NCBI GenBank assembly: GCA_000818945.1
Contig: KN805382.1
Location: 232,392-296,391 of the forward strand
DNA: 64,000 nucleotides
From: Schizochytrium sp. CCTCC M209059
Lineage: Eukaryota > Sar > Bigyra > Thraustochytrida > Thraustochytriidae
Reading direction: 5' to 3'
Positions 30,439-41,313 of this stretch are shown one piece after another. Made by a program: the position numbers and the translations under genes. The notes under the pieces are model-generated. The model was given only the letters and a program-made list of their open reading frames with translations. It was not told where the DNA came from and did no database searches. Within the stretch, counting starts at the first letter, position 1, and the number at the start of each line of letters is the position of its first letter.

Positions 30439-32310
30439 ATGTCTGTGGAACAAGAGCAGCAAGCGCAAGAGGAACAACAGCAGCAGGAGCAGCAGCAGCA
30501 GCAGCAGGAACAAAAGCAAGATGATGCGGAAAACATGTACCCAAAGATCGGTGATGTTGTGACGGTCGACAAGGACATGCCGACCGAGATGGAAAGCCTG
30601 TGCATGGAGTGCCACAAGAAGGGCACAACTCGGCTCCTTTTTACAGACATCCCGTTTTTCCGAGAGATTATTCTGATGAGCTTTCGCTGCCCACACTGCG
30701 GATGGTCCAACAATGAAATCCAGAGCGGATCCCGCGTACAGGACCGCGGCTCCAAGTACCGACTGCGCCTCGAGTCCGAGGAGGACTTTCAGCGTCAGCT
30801 TGTCAAGTCAGATCATGCGACGCTTACAGTGGAGGAGCTCGAATTTGAGATCCCCAAAGGCAAAGGGTGCTTTTCCACGATCGAAGGCATCTTGCGCACT
30901 GCGCTCGATGAGCTTAAAGATAGTCAGGAACAGCGTCGGCTCGTAGCGCCCGAGGTCGCAGCCCAGGTCGACGAGTTCATTGGTCGTTTTGCCTTGCTCC
31001 TCAGCGGCCTGTCTTTTCCTGTACACCTCGTCCTCGATGATCCTACAGGAAACTCCTTCCTCGAGAACCCGAATGCTCCAAAGGCCGACCCGAAGCTCCA
31101 CGTCAACCGATATGTGCGGACCAAGGAGCAAAACGAGGCGCTTGGCCTTCAGCTCGAATCATACGAGAATGAGGAGGAGATGCTCGCAGGGGAGCTCGAC
31201 AAAACGCAGACCGAGCTCGAAGCGGAAGCTACACTCGAACAGCGTCGCCAGGAGCTAGCGGCCTCCTTCCACGCACCGGAAGGCTCTACGATTGCCCGGG
31301 ACAAAGCTGACGATGCGCTCGCACGCATCATGGAAAAGGAAGTCTTTCAGATCCCCACCAACTGTCCCAACTGTGGCACCGAGGGAACCTCCAAGACCTG
31401 CATCACTGACATTCCTTTCTTCAAGGAGATCATTATTATGGCCTTTGACTGCCCAAGCGACGCCTGCGGTTACCGCACCAGCGAGGTCAAGGGCGGCGGC
31501 GCGATTCCTGATAAGGGCAAGGAGATCCGTCTTTACGTGCCTGCGCAAGAGGAGCTGGGTCGCGTGGCGTGGCAGGAGGACATGAGTCGCGACGTTGTCA
31601 AAAGCAACTCGTCGGGCGTCTTCATTCCCGAGCTCGAAATCGAGGTAACCCAGGGCTCGTTGGGAGGCATGTACACCACCGTGGAAGGACTCCTCACGCT
31701 TGTAAAGGAGACCCTCTTTGAAGGTCAAGCAGCAGATTTCTCGACTGGCGACTCTGCGCAGGATTCTGTGCGTGACAAATTCCAAGAGCTCGAGACGCGT
31801 TTCGAGGGTATGATCGCTGGCGAGGAGGCTTTCACTCTTGTCATTCGCGACCCGCTCGCCAACTCTTACATTTACAGTCCAACTGCCCCCGAGCCTGAAG
31901 AGCGCCTCATCGAGACTCTCTACGATCGTTCTTTTGATGACAATGAGGAACTCGGCCTCAACGACATGCGCACAGAGGACTACGAGGACTCCGCAGAGGC
32001 GGAGCCCGCCGTGTCTGCTGGTGCGGCCACTGCAGCACCTGCTCCTGAGCTGGTTGTCCCGGCGATTGATTATGCGAAGAGCTCCTTTGACGGACCATTC
32101 ACTACTTTCCAAGGCGCGCGTGCTGGCATGGTCTTTCGTCTTGGCGACCGGGGGTTGGGATATTACTCTGATGCCACGCAGCAGAACTTGGTGCGCAGCG
32201 AGGCTGCGCATGAGGCACAGTCCAAGTTTCGCAATCTGCAAAAGGACGGCAAGGAGGCACATCCGCAAGCTTCGATTCTCACTCCCCCAGACGCTGTCGA
32301 CCGCCAATGA
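30439..32310 (+). CDS. ZPR1: ZPR1 zinc-finger protein
   Basis: 623 aa from the ATG at 30439 (ACCATGT context). A Gln/Glu-rich N-terminus precedes the first ZPR1 zinc finger (CMECHKKGTT...RCPHCGW, residues ~55-88) with its alpha-beta domain, then the second finger (CPNCGTEGTS...) and second domain (~310-510). Each finger is followed by the DIPFFKEIIIM-type block unique to ZPR1. The second pair of Cys is C-PSDA-C, four residues apart instead of two. In animals and fungi ZPR1 binds eEF1A and acts in its folding and in cell proliferation. The Ala-rich C-terminal ~100 residues are an extension. It converges on the acidic hypothetical gene, with 122 bases between stops. Confidence 0.95.
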   Translation: MSVEQEQQAQEEQQQQEQQQQQQEQKQDDAENMYPKIGDVVTVDKDMPTEMESLCMECHKKGTTRLLFTDIPFFREIILMSFRCPHCGWSNNEIQSGSRVQDRGSKYRLRLESEEDFQRQLVKSDHATLTVEELEFEIPKGKGCFSTIEGILRTALDELKDSQEQRRLVAPEVAAQVDEFIGRFALLLSGLSFPVHLVLDDPTGNSFLENPNAPKADPKLHVNRYVRTKEQNEALGLQLESYENEEEMLAGELDKTQTELEAEATLEQRRQELAASFHAPEGSTIARDKADDALARIMEKEVFQIPTNCPNCGTEGTSKTCITDIPFFKEIIIMAFDCPSDACGYRTSEVKGGGAIPDKGKEIRLYVPAQEELGRVAWQEDMSRDVVKSNSSGVFIPELEIEVTQGSLGGMYTTVEGLLTLVKETLFEGQAADFSTGDSAQDSVRDKFQELETRFEGMIAGEEAFTLVIRDPLANSYIYSPTAPEPEERLIETLYDRSFDDNEELGLNDMRTEDYEDSAEAEPAVSAGAATAAPAPELVVPAIDYAKSSFDGPFTTFQGARAGMVFRLGDRGLGYYSDATQQNLVRSEAAHEAQSKFRNLQKDGKEAHPQASILTPPDAVDRQ

Positions 32311-32432
32311 TCACATTCTCTATCGAATGTGCACGAGATGGAAAAAAGTCTTTCTTCGTTATCCTTGTTTATGTTGTATGGACTGCCCCTGAATAGAGTC
32401 ATGCGTATACCACACTAGTCTTCATGTATTTC

Positions 32433-33713
32433 TCAAAGCATCTCGGATGTGCCATAATCAATCATCGTTTCCATCGTATCTCCCGGAAAATCATCCTTGC
32501 ACTCCTCCTCGCTGTGGTCCTCGCGTAGGAACTCTTTGCATTTTGTAGAGTTCGTGCACACCTCGTCATAAAGAGCAGACGTGCTTTCCGAAACCCTAAA
32601 CAGTCCGCAAAATGGGGGTTGCCGGTTCAAAACGTCTGCATTCTCTTCGTCATCAAGAAAGCCGAGATTGTCGACCTCACAGTCCTTTCCTTCACGGAAA
32701 ACTTTGTTGTGCAGGTCGAATCTTTCCTGATATTCTGGGACTTTGCCTTCGTGACAGTCCATCTCGAGAGTACCATTCATGCTCCACTGTTGCTTTTTAT
32801 ATAGATCGGAAGCTGGCAAATTATCAGCGATCGTGTCCTCCTCCTCGTTGTGGTCGTCGTCATCGTCGTCGTCGACGTCGTCATCCTCGGCACCGAGAAC
32901 ATCCTCATCCCCCAAATCGGTCATGTCGCGCAAATAGCAGACCCTTTTCTCCCCGGGAGCTGTGCTCTCCCAAGGGGGGTATGCCTCGGTCGAATATTCA
33001 TCACTTTGCTCGAGATCATCATCGAGCATAAAGGACTGCCGAGATGCACATTGACGCGCGGCTCGCTCGCGTTCAAGCAATAATAACGAGACTTGCAAGG
33101 TGAGAGCGTACTCTTGGAGCTGCTGCTGAGAAAGCGCACTCAACGCGCTCGCGATTCCGTTGACGAGCACGATTCTCACGGCGTCGAGAACATAACTTCG
33201 CGTTCGTGTCGATATGGCTTCAATACATTTGCAGCAACGCGCGGCAACATTGTCAAAAATAAAGTCAAACAGCGCGGAACCAAGGTTCTCTCCAGACACA
33301 GTTTTTGTCTCTAGCCGATGGACTTGTTTTTCTGGTGTTGCTTGTGATCCGTGGTGTTCAGTGTCCAACGCGTCCACCGAGGTGTGAATAGCCAGGCGGA
33401 CCGCTAGAAAAGCCTCTAGAATGCGCAGTCGAGGCAGAATCGTGGCGGCATATCGCATGACCCCTAAGCAGCACCATGCCTTCAAGAGGTCGCTTCTTTG
33501 CGTACGGCCTGCCTGTATTTGCATTTGCTTGAACGTAAAGTATGCAGCGAGCAAGTAGCTGCTTCCGGAGACCACCCCGACGGCGCGGTACGCGATGCCC
33601 TCTCCTCCTCTGTTTGCTCTGCGCCATCGTTCCTGATGCCCTGCAGCCTCTGACATGACGTACACGACGCGCTCGTTGATGCTTGCTGGTGATCCTGAGG
33701 TATGGCTGTCCAT
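32433..33713 (-). CDS. unrecognised protein with acidic tail
   Basis: 426 aa from the ATG at 33713; the frame is open to a GTG at 33875, so an upstream exon is possible. The N-terminal ~270 residues are helical and Ala/Leu/Arg-rich, with a weak hydrophobic patch (VVSGSSYLLAAYF) and a pair of Cys (AARCCKC). The C-terminal part is very acidic, with a run of Asp (DDDVDDDDDDD) followed by Glu/Asp-rich sequence and scattered Cys. I do not recognise a family. Good length, intact frame and position between convergent and divergent neighbours support a real gene. Function unknown. Confidence 0.6.
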   Translation of the reverse strand: MDSHTSGSPASINERVVYVMSEAAGHQERWRRANRGGEGIAYRAVGVVSGSSYLLAAYFTFKQMQIQAGRTQRSDLLKAWCCLGVMRYAATILPRLRILEAFLAVRLAIHTSVDALDTEHHGSQATPEKQVHRLETKTVSGENLGSALFDFIFDNVAARCCKCIEAISTRTRSYVLDAVRIVLVNGIASALSALSQQQLQEYALTLQVSLLLLERERAARQCASRQSFMLDDDLEQSDEYSTEAYPPWESTAPGEKRVCYLRDMTDLGDEDVLGAEDDDVDDDDDDDHNEEEDTIADNLPASDLYKKQQWSMNGTLEMDCHEGKVPEYQERFDLHNKVFREGKDCEVDNLGFLDDEENADVLNRQPPFCGLFRVSESTSALYDEVCTNSTKCKEFLREDHSEEECKDDFPGDTMETMIDYGTSEML

Positions 33714-34454
33714 GATAATCTCTGCGCGAGTCAGTGAAGTGCTCGGATCGATCGTCCTCGCCCGTTCTGCAGACGCTGGAATTCCGACTTTGCAGGCGGT
33801 CTTCGCTCGCGAAGCCGGCTCTCGGGCCGACCTCGCTACGAGTATTCGCACCACGAGAAACTGACCGCCCGCCACCTTGAACAGGATCGCTTCTCGAGAC
33901 CCGCGCGAGGTCCCGGAGACGACGGCCTGTCAGCCGTCGCAAAAGGGTTCCGTGCTCGGCTGCTTTTGGGGCAGCCCTTGCGTTGTAGTGTAGTGTAGGG
34001 TGTAGTGCAGTGGGCCTAGACTAGTTAGTAATACGATCTACCTCCATCACATGCATGCAGTGCCGACCACACCGTTTCATGAGGTTTGAAAATAGCAAAT
34101 AGCGGCGGTCGCGGCGGTGGCGGCAAAATAACAACGAGGAGGCAAGGTGGTTATGTCTCGCGCCATTGGTGGCATGCAAGCAACATCAGTCGCGCTTAGT
34201 GTCGGTAAGAACTCCGGGGATGCCCCGGCGGTCGGGCATGAGGTTGTTCCGACTTGAACTAAAGGGGTTATTTTTGGCAAGAAAATCTACCGACTCTATT
34301 TTAAATTTATAATGGTCGTGAATCATCGGATGAAATTATTGTCTACACTACCCCCATAACATCCGAAAGGAGACAGCGTGTGACCGTTACGGCGTCCCGC
34401 TGGAAGTGCAGTGTGGCCAATGTCAGTCACCAGGGCCCCATGCCAGCGCCGCCT

Positions 34455-34524
34455 CGGCTGGCTGGCTGGCTGGCTGTCTGGCTGGCTGGCTGGCTGGCTG
34501 GTTAGTTGGCTAGCTAGCTAGCTA
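34455..34524 (+). repeat. CTGG and CTAG tetranucleotide tracts
   Basis: About eleven CTGG units with one interruption run into four CTAG units. Simple-sequence DNA in a promoter spacer. Confidence 0.8.
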
Positions 34525-35045
34525 GCTTTCGGGCTGCGCTACGCTCTAGTTGTTTCACCTGGGCCAAATGCCACGTGTCGAGTGAGAGCTCGGACTTTGG
34601 TCCAGGCGCTGCAAGCAAGCAAGCCAACCACTCTTCAATCTGTGAGAGAGCAGGTTCTTTGTAGCCTCATCTGCATCCAGACGTAATAATAGTGGCGAGC
34701 AAGCAAGCCTGAGAATGGCTGTCGTGCACTCGCGCTTTTCAAGTTGCTCGTTGGTTTGATACTCAATATTATTAGCTGAAGAGACAGAGCCAATGGCATG
34801 TAAAAAAAGTAGGAAAAACCAAGAACTCAAGACGAAGTGACGACCCGCGCAAGCCTGCAGAGACCTTTGTTTGTTTCTTTCTTTGTTTGATTGTTTGCTC
34901 GCTCGGGCGAGCTGTTGCTGGCGCGCGTAGGCTGGCCGACGGCAGAAAGTGTCGCCGGCGAGGAGGCAAACAGGTAGACGAGCAGAACAGCGAGCGCCTG
35001 GACTGTCGCTGCCGGGCAAGGCCATTTGTCGCACGCTTCTGGTGC

Positions 35046-35048
<3 letters not shown>

Positions 35049-35076
<28 letters not shown>
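35049..35076 (+). repeat. (AG)14 dinucleotide tract
   Basis: Fourteen AG repeats 70 bases before the kinesin-3 start codon, probably within the 5' leader or core promoter. Confidence 0.85.
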
Positions 35077-35147
35077 CGGAGAATTGGAGAGCACAGAGCT
35101 GTACTTGAGCGCGTTTGATAAACTAGCACAAGAGCTGAAGAGACAAG

Positions 35148-38100
35148 ATGGCGGAGGCTGTTCGAGTCGCGGTACGGGTCCGGCCCTTTATTCACGAGTA
35201 TGAGAAGGCTAAAGGCGTGCGGAACATTATCAAAATGGACAAAAACACCCAGCAAACTATTATCGTAAATCCCGACACGGGCGCTGAAAAGGTGTACACA
35301 TTTGACTACTCGTACAATTCCTTTGTCCCTGCAGACCATCCGGACCATGCAGACCAAGAAAATGTCTGGCAGGATCTTGGTGTGGATGTTCTCGACAATG
35401 CTTGGAAGGGCTTCAACGTGAGCCTGTTTGCATACGGCCAGACTGGAGCTGGAAAATCACATTCCATGGTAAGTACAAACGGTGTTCCGCTGAGCCAATG
35501 CCAAAAATAGTGAAGACTTTTTGGAATAGATGATTGACGGGATAGAAATCGCGCTCAACTTTCGATTTGTCTTCTAGATTGGATACCCTGGCGCTGAAGG
35601 CATCGTCCCGCGCGCCTGCAGACAGATATTCGAGCGAATTGCCAACAACATGAGCAGCGACACGACGTTCAAAGTAGAAGCCAGCATGCTCGAAATATAC
35701 AATGAAAAGGTGCGTGATCTCTTCAATCCCACGGCCGGTGACGCCAAAGGGCTCAAAGTTCGCGACCACCCCAAAACAGGCCCCTACGTGCAAGGGCTTA
35801 CAAAGAGCGCGGTTGGGAGCTATGATGAGATTTCTAAAGCCATGGATGCGGGAACACGCGCCCGAACTGTGGCGGCAACAGCCATGAACGCCACCTCTTC
35901 GCGCGCGCATACCATTTTCCAGGTGGTGGTGACGCAAACGACCGTGGACAAGGATGCTGGAAAAGCAATGGACAAGGTTTCGACCGTAAGTCTGATCGAT
36001 CTTGCTGGAAGCGAACGTGCCGATCGGACGGGCGCAAGCGGCGACCGACTCAAGGAAGGCTGCGCCATCAACCAAAGTCTTTCCGCACTGGGCAATGTCA
36101 TTTCCGCGCTGGCCGAGCGCGCCACGAATGCCAAGAAGAAAGGCGTTTTGGTCCCTTATCGCGACTCCGTCCTCACTCATTTGCTAAAGAACTCGCTCGG
36201 TGGCAATGCAAAGACCGTCATGATTGCGGCCATTAGCCCTTCATGCGTCAACTACGACGAGACGCTGAGCACGCTGCGGTATGCAGACAGAGCCAAGCAA
36301 ATCAAGAACAAGGCTGTTGTAAACGAGGATCCAAACCAAAAGCTCATTCGAGGTCTTAAGGAGGAAATTGAGGAGCTGCGGCGCATGCTCGCGCAAGGGA
36401 CTGCTCCAGGCGCAGCCGGCGCGGCCCGCCCTGGCACGGCCGAAGTTCGACGGATCAAGGAGGAAATGTCTGAGAACGAGCGCCTCTTGCGAGAGTCTGA
36501 AATGACCTGGGAAGAGCGACTCAAGGAATCTCAAGACCATATGGTACAGCGCGACGCTGCGCTTGCGAAGCTTGGCATGGGCGTCGACCAGGAGAAAGCC
36601 CACAGCACGCCTCACATCCTGAACGTGAACCAGGACCCGCTCATGTCTGGCGTTCTCATGTACTTTTTCGAGGAAGGTTTGACAAGAGCGGGTCGCGCCG
36701 ACGCTCCGCAGCCGCAAACCATCGTTCTGAGCGGTCTCAGCATTCAAAAAGAGCACTGCGTTGTCTCTCGCGTCGGAAATGAGCTCTCCATGGAAGCTTG
36801 TAGAGAAGCAAAGGTTTTTGTGAATGGCAAGCGCGTAGCCGCGGGGGACACGGTCAAGCTCATGCACGGCGATCGCATCGTCGTTGGAAACAACTATGTC
36901 TTCATTTGCGTGATCCCTGGAGCCTGTATAGGAGGCTATGGTGCGACAGAGAAGGAAGCTCTTTTGGCCAAGAATTCTTGGGATAGCGCTATGCTCGAGC
37001 TGAACGAGGCTCAGATGAGTAGTCTCACGGAGGGCGAACGTGAGGCTCGTGAGCGTGCCGAACGCGAAGCGCGAGCCATGCAGGAAAAGGTGCGCGCTCT
37101 CGAGGCGCAAATGGCACAGGAGCGACGTCGGGCCGAAGAGGAAGCCCGCGCCGCTACAGATGCCGAGCGAGAACGCATGGTTCAAGAGCAGCGCGCACTC
37201 GAGGCCAAGCTGCAGGCTCAAATCGATACGACTTACCGATTGCAGGCAGCAAAGGATGACGAACGCCGGAAGCGCGCCGTGCTTGAAGGCGAAATTCTGA
37301 GGACCCTCCCCTTGGTCTCCGAGGCAAATGCTATTTCCGACGAGCTCAATAAGGGCAAAGACTTTGGTTTGCAGCTCGTGGCGGCAACCACCGCATCGTC
37401 GAGCGTCCCATCCGGATCAGCATCCGCGAATCCAGCGCGCCTTGAAAAGCAGACGGATGCAGATGCCATTGCCAGCGCCATGGAAACAACCGTGTGGATT
37501 CGCGTCAGCCACGGGGAGGACGATATTCCCAACATGTGGTCTCTGGAAAAGTTCGTTAATCGCTTGTACCTAATGCGCGAGATGTACGAAGATTTTGTGG
37601 ACGCGGGAAGGGACCTCGCTGAGGTGGAAGAAATCTACGGCGAAGAGTACGACCCCTTTTTTGACCCGCCGGAAGAGCAGCTCATTGGTAAAGCATACGT
37701 AATGCTTGCGCCCCTGGGATTCTTTATCAATATTGACGATACACCGCCCGTTATCCAGTTCCAAGGCAAGACGGACGGCGCTCTGCACGTCTCAGTAACT
37801 CTGGATGAGAAGCAAGTTGAGGCGCTCGAACAATTCGACACCGATGAGGAAACTACGCTAGCAGATATTCAGGGGACCGAGCTGCGCGTCGCCGTCACAG
37901 TCCACGCTGCGGATGGTCTTCCCAAGAAGCTTTCCAACCAGGTCGCCGTCTCGTACAAGTTCTACAACGAGGAGGCACATCGCACGCCCGCTTGCGAGAC
38001 TGTGTCAATTAATCCACGTTTTGATCATGTGACTCGCTTCAAAATTCGCGTCGATGAAGCCTTTGCATCCTACGTGCAGACGCAACCGCTCGAGTTTCAG

Positions 38101-38526
38101 GTTTGGGGAAGTCCAGATCCCGAGATTGCCTCGATGCGTAAGGCCAGGTATGCTGCGCCTCCCGAGACGAAGGAAGAGGCAGAGCCAGATCGCGAGCCGC
38201 GCCGCGGCTCCGACTCGAATCCTGTCGAGGATGACGGCAGTGGCGAGGTGGCGAGGAACGAGGTCGACTCTCATTATCTGATGATGGAGCAAAAGCTCGA
38301 AGATATGCAAGGACAGCTTCAAGAGGCAGAATCGAAAACGCAAGCTGCCGAGCATGCGAAAAAGGAGCTCGAAGACAAGATTCAGATGCTCACAAACGAG
38401 CTGACCAAGCGGAATGATGACATCAAGGAGCTGGAAAGCAAGACGAAGGCGCTCGAGGCGACGCAGGAATTTGGAAACCAGGCTGTGGGCGCAGCTTCGT
38501 CATCCAAGGCCTGTGAAATTATGTAA
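35148..38526 (+). CDS. kinesin-3 motor with FHA domain and CaaX end
   Basis: Two exons: 35148-35468 and 35578-38526 (intron GTAAGT...TTCTAG); 1089 aa. The motor (residues 1-~350) begins AEAVRVAVRVRPF, with P-loop GQTGAGKS, switch I NATSSRAH (Ala where most kinesins have Ser), switch II DLAGSERADRTGASGDRLKEG and the neck IKNKAVVNEDP. An FHA domain follows at ~451-560, which with the motor defines kinesin-3 (KIF1/Unc-104). A charged coiled coil (~575-690), a C2-like segment (~871-950, VTVHAADGLPKKLSNQV) and a final coiled coil come next. No PH domain is visible. The last four residues are CEIM, a CaaX prenylation box. Kinesin-3 moves vesicles toward microtubule plus ends; prenylation would give membrane attachment (inference). 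Confidence 0.93.
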
Positions 38527-38828
38527 GAGCATGATGCATAATGATCAGTCCCATTTTGCAAGGAAAAGAAGTCTTCTTTATCGCGTTTCCACATTTCGCA
38601 TCTCACTCATGAGCCACATTTCGGATGTAGGAACCTTCTTTTATCTTTACTTCACGGATTGTTCGTTTGTTTGCATGCTTGTTTGTTAATTTGTTTTGGC
38701 CCCCATCTTTCCCAGAAAATAAGCGCTTTGGGTGGCAGGCGCTTGACCAGCATCTGATTAAATTCCCTTCTACACATTTCCACAGGCAGAGTCATGCGCA
38801 AGCCATGGATCTTCTATCCAATCGATTG
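38527..38828. other. convergent spacer
   Basis: 302 bases between the kinesin-3 and HEATR3 stops; 3' UTR sequence with a TTTG-rich patch. Nothing else seen. Confidence 0.5.
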
Positions 38829-40721
38829 CTACTGCTGGCGAATGACATCCTGTTTGTATTGCACAAAGTCCTCGCCATTGCTCAGCACGAGCGCAACGAC
38901 CTGGGGGTCGATGCGCGCTGCCGAGTCGTTGAGGCAAGCGCGTAGCCTTGGAAGTGCCGTCTTCAGCACAGAGAGACCCGAGAGTCGCATAAAGAGCTCA
39001 TGGAGCTCATCAGCCGCAAAAATATCAATCGCAGAGTCCATCGCCTGCGTCACGACCAAGAGGGAAACGTCCGTGACCGCGCCGAGCACGGCCGTGCCTA
39101 TCCTGATCATTGCGTCAGAATCCCAGGCAGTAAAATCCATACCAAGAACGCCCAGAACCCCGACGGCATTGGCACGAGCATTCGGAGGTAGCTCCTGTTG
39201 CAAGGCAGCGACGAGTACCCCGAGCTGTTCATTAGAGAGTTTCCAGGAAAGTGGGGTGTCCTTTGGACCCATTTCCTCTCGAGACGCAGCGACGCGGCGA
39301 GCCAAGGACCAGAGAAAAGCAGTCATCATATCGGCAAAGTCCTCAAGTGAGCTCATCGCGTCCTCACCACCCTGGTCGGCAGCGGTCAGCATTGCGGAAA
39401 GAACCTGAATGCCAGCCGTTCCCATTCCTTGAGGATCAAGAGCTGCGACCCTGGCGAGGCTCGCGTTCTGTACGAGGTTGTCCAACAGCCCGCACGCGCG
39501 AGGAGCTAACTCCTGGGCAATGGAGGAGTCGAGAGCCTCCTCGCTAGAGCGAATAATGTGCGCGCAGCGCTGCGCAATTTGGTTCTGGCCCACCATATCA
39601 GCGCACGCTCGGCGCAGCGCACGTTCATGCGCGCTTGGACCATCGTTTCCATCGGTGGCGTCGACGGATACTGCGCAGGCGCTCGTGACGACTTCGAGCG
39701 CAAGAGAGGCAGTCTCGGTGTCAACATCGTCAGCATTAAGAATCTCGTTGACAATGCTGAGCATGCGAGCAAAAACCTCCTGAGGGGCCAGCTTTTGCGC
39801 CGTCTCCGGTGTGGCTCCCGCCATGGACATGAGGGCTGAGACTGCATGCAGAACAGCTCGGGCGTGAGCAAGCCTCAATGCTACGTTGTCCGCTTGCGGG
39901 AGAGGCGCGCGCGCGCAAAATGTGGTGAGTGTCTTGCAGGCAGCCTCGTTCTGCACTGCTGCACGCGCCAGGACCGGATTGCTTTCGAGAGCTACGTTGA
40001 GGAGCCGGGCAACGACCTCGACGGTCTCGCTTGCCAGCTCGAGGTTCTCTGCGTGCTGGGTCTCGAGGATTCCTGCCACCGCGAGGAAGGCGGACCCGTC
40101 GAGGTCCTCAAGCGCTCGAAGCGCAGCAGGCGACGATGCGCAGAGCTCGGCCAAGAGATCGAGCGCGCGGACGCGCGTCTGCATGGCCTGCGTGGCAAGC
40201 TCTTTCGATTCCGTGGGGATGCCGCGTTTGGCAAGTTCGAGAGCGGCGGTGTGGATGCCGACATGAATGAGTCGCGAGGCGACCTCGGCGCCGCCAGCGC
40301 TGCACATGTTGCACATGATGCCGCTCGCTAAGTGGCGTACAGAGGCATCGCCGTCAGAAAGTCGCGCTACGAAGACCGGGAGCGCGCCGGCCGTGAACAG
40401 CACCTCAAAGACCTCGGACTGCTCCTGCGCCTTTTCGGGGCCGGCCTCAAAGGTGGACGCCAGCGCCAGGAGGCCTTGGATGCGGTCCTGCGTCTCTCCG
40501 GACTGCAAAGCCTTGGTGAGCGCGAGCGCGTCCTTGCGCGTCCTGTCCTTGCGCGCCGCGTGCCGCGCCTCCGCGCCGCTCTGCTGCTGCTGCTGCTGCT
40601 GCTGCTGCGGCTGCTGCTTGTCCTCCTCCTTGGGCGCGCCCTGGCCCACGGGTCCTGCCGCAGCTGCGCGTTGCCGCGCCCGCCGCTGGCCCTTGGTCCG
40701 CCGCGACCGCGCCTTGGCCAT
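38829..40721 (-). CDS. HEATR3: HEATR3/Syo1-like ARM-HEAT repeat protein
   Basis: 630 aa. A very basic N-terminus (MAKARSRRTKGQRRARQR), a polyQ run (CAG type) and then an all-helical ARM/HEAT solenoid from ~residue 65 to the end. The order (basic start, ARM repeats with GALPVFVARLSDGDASVRHLA and GIMCNMCSAGG, then HEAT repeats ending LVLSNGEDFVQYKQ) fits symportin/HEATR3, which in fungi carries ribosomal proteins uL18 and uL5 into the nucleus with the importin Kap104 for 5S RNP assembly. The family acidic loop is not obvious. Assignment rests on architecture and the end motif, so a different ARM protein is possible. It diverges from the 96-aa gene. Confidence 0.7.
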   Translation of the reverse strand: MAKARSRRTKGQRRARQRAAAAGPVGQGAPKEEDKQQPQQQQQQQQQSGAEARHAARKDRTRKDALALTKALQSGETQDRIQGLLALASTFEAGPEKAQEQSEVFEVLFTAGALPVFVARLSDGDASVRHLASGIMCNMCSAGGAEVASRLIHVGIHTAALELAKRGIPTESKELATQAMQTRVRALDLLAELCASSPAALRALEDLDGSAFLAVAGILETQHAENLELASETVEVVARLLNVALESNPVLARAAVQNEAACKTLTTFCARAPLPQADNVALRLAHARAVLHAVSALMSMAGATPETAQKLAPQEVFARMLSIVNEILNADDVDTETASLALEVVTSACAVSVDATDGNDGPSAHERALRRACADMVGQNQIAQRCAHIIRSSEEALDSSIAQELAPRACGLLDNLVQNASLARVAALDPQGMGTAGIQVLSAMLTAADQGGEDAMSSLEDFADMMTAFLWSLARRVAASREEMGPKDTPLSWKLSNEQLGVLVAALQQELPPNARANAVGVLGVLGMDFTAWDSDAMIRIGTAVLGAVTDVSLLVVTQAMDSAIDIFAADELHELFMRLSGLSVLKTALPRLRACLNDSAARIDPQVVALVLSNGEDFVQYKQDVIRQQ

Positions 40722-40802
40722 CTCGCCTCCGCGCCGCCCGCCGCTGCCTCCGCTCCCGCGCGCTCGCGAACTGCCGGGTCCGGCGCAGGGTCTGACGCTG
40801 CG

Positions 40803-40816
40803 TCTGTCTGTCTCCC

Positions 40817-40849
<33 letters not shown>

Positions 40850-40851
40850 CC
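40803..40851 (+). repeat. (GTCT)n tetranucleotide tract
   Basis: About eleven GTCT units with one CTCC interruption, 80 bases upstream of the HEATR3 start codon. Confidence 0.8.
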
Positions 40852-40930
40852 CTGTCCTTCCTCGACCCGTCTGGTCTCGTCAGCCAGTGGTCGCGGCGGG
40901 TCCGAGCGCGCAGGCCAGGCAGAGAGAGGC

Positions 40931-40994
40931 AGCCTTGCTCCGCCTTGCTCAGCCTTGCTCAGCCTTGCTCAGCCTTGCTCAGCCTTGCTCAGCC
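40931..40994 (+). repeat. six-copy 10-bp tandem array
   Basis: The unit AGCCTTGCTC occurs six times in register (one copy starts with C) plus four bases of a seventh. A 10-bp period matches one DNA helical turn. Confidence 0.85.
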
Positions 40995-41313
40995 AGGCGG
41001 GGCAGAGGCGCTCTGCGCTGCGCTGCGGCAGAGTCGCAGCCGAGGCGGCGGCGAGGCGCGGCGCTTCGCGGCCGGGCGCGGCGGCGCGATGCAGGCGCTG
41101 GTTCTGCGCGTGTACGTGGGCCGGAGAGGCGAGGGAGGAGAGGAGGGGGCGGCGGGGAAGCAAGGCTTGGCGATGCTGCGGAAGCGGCAGCGGAACCCCG
41201 ACTGACGGCGGGAGAGACGCGCGGCGGGTGGTGAACGCCAGGGCGCGACGAATTCACGAATGCACAGAGAGCTCGGCCCGCAGCAAGGAGACAAGAATCG
41301 CGGAAGAGAAACG

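Larger units (their letters stand above)
33714..35147. promoter_or_regulatory. divergent spacer upstream of kinesin-3
   Basis: 1.4 kb without a convincing gene. It contains GTAGT-type repeats (about 33983-34012), an AT-rich patch (34290-34340), (CTGG)n at 34455-34501 followed by (CTAG)n to 34524, and a (AG)n tract at 35049-35076 just before the kinesin start. Open frames are low complexity. Confidence 0.45.
40722..41313. promoter_or_regulatory. divergent spacer with tandem repeats
   Basis: About 590 bases of GC-rich DNA between HEATR3 (-) and the 96-aa gene (+). It holds a (GTCT)n tract (40803-40851) and a 10-bp tandem array (40931-40994). Open frames through it are repeat translations. Confidence 0.5.

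Noticed and set aside
39846..41205. Plus-strand frames of 160-312 aa across HEATR3 and its promoter
   Set aside because: Antisense shadows of HEATR3 and translations of GTCT and 10-bp repeats.
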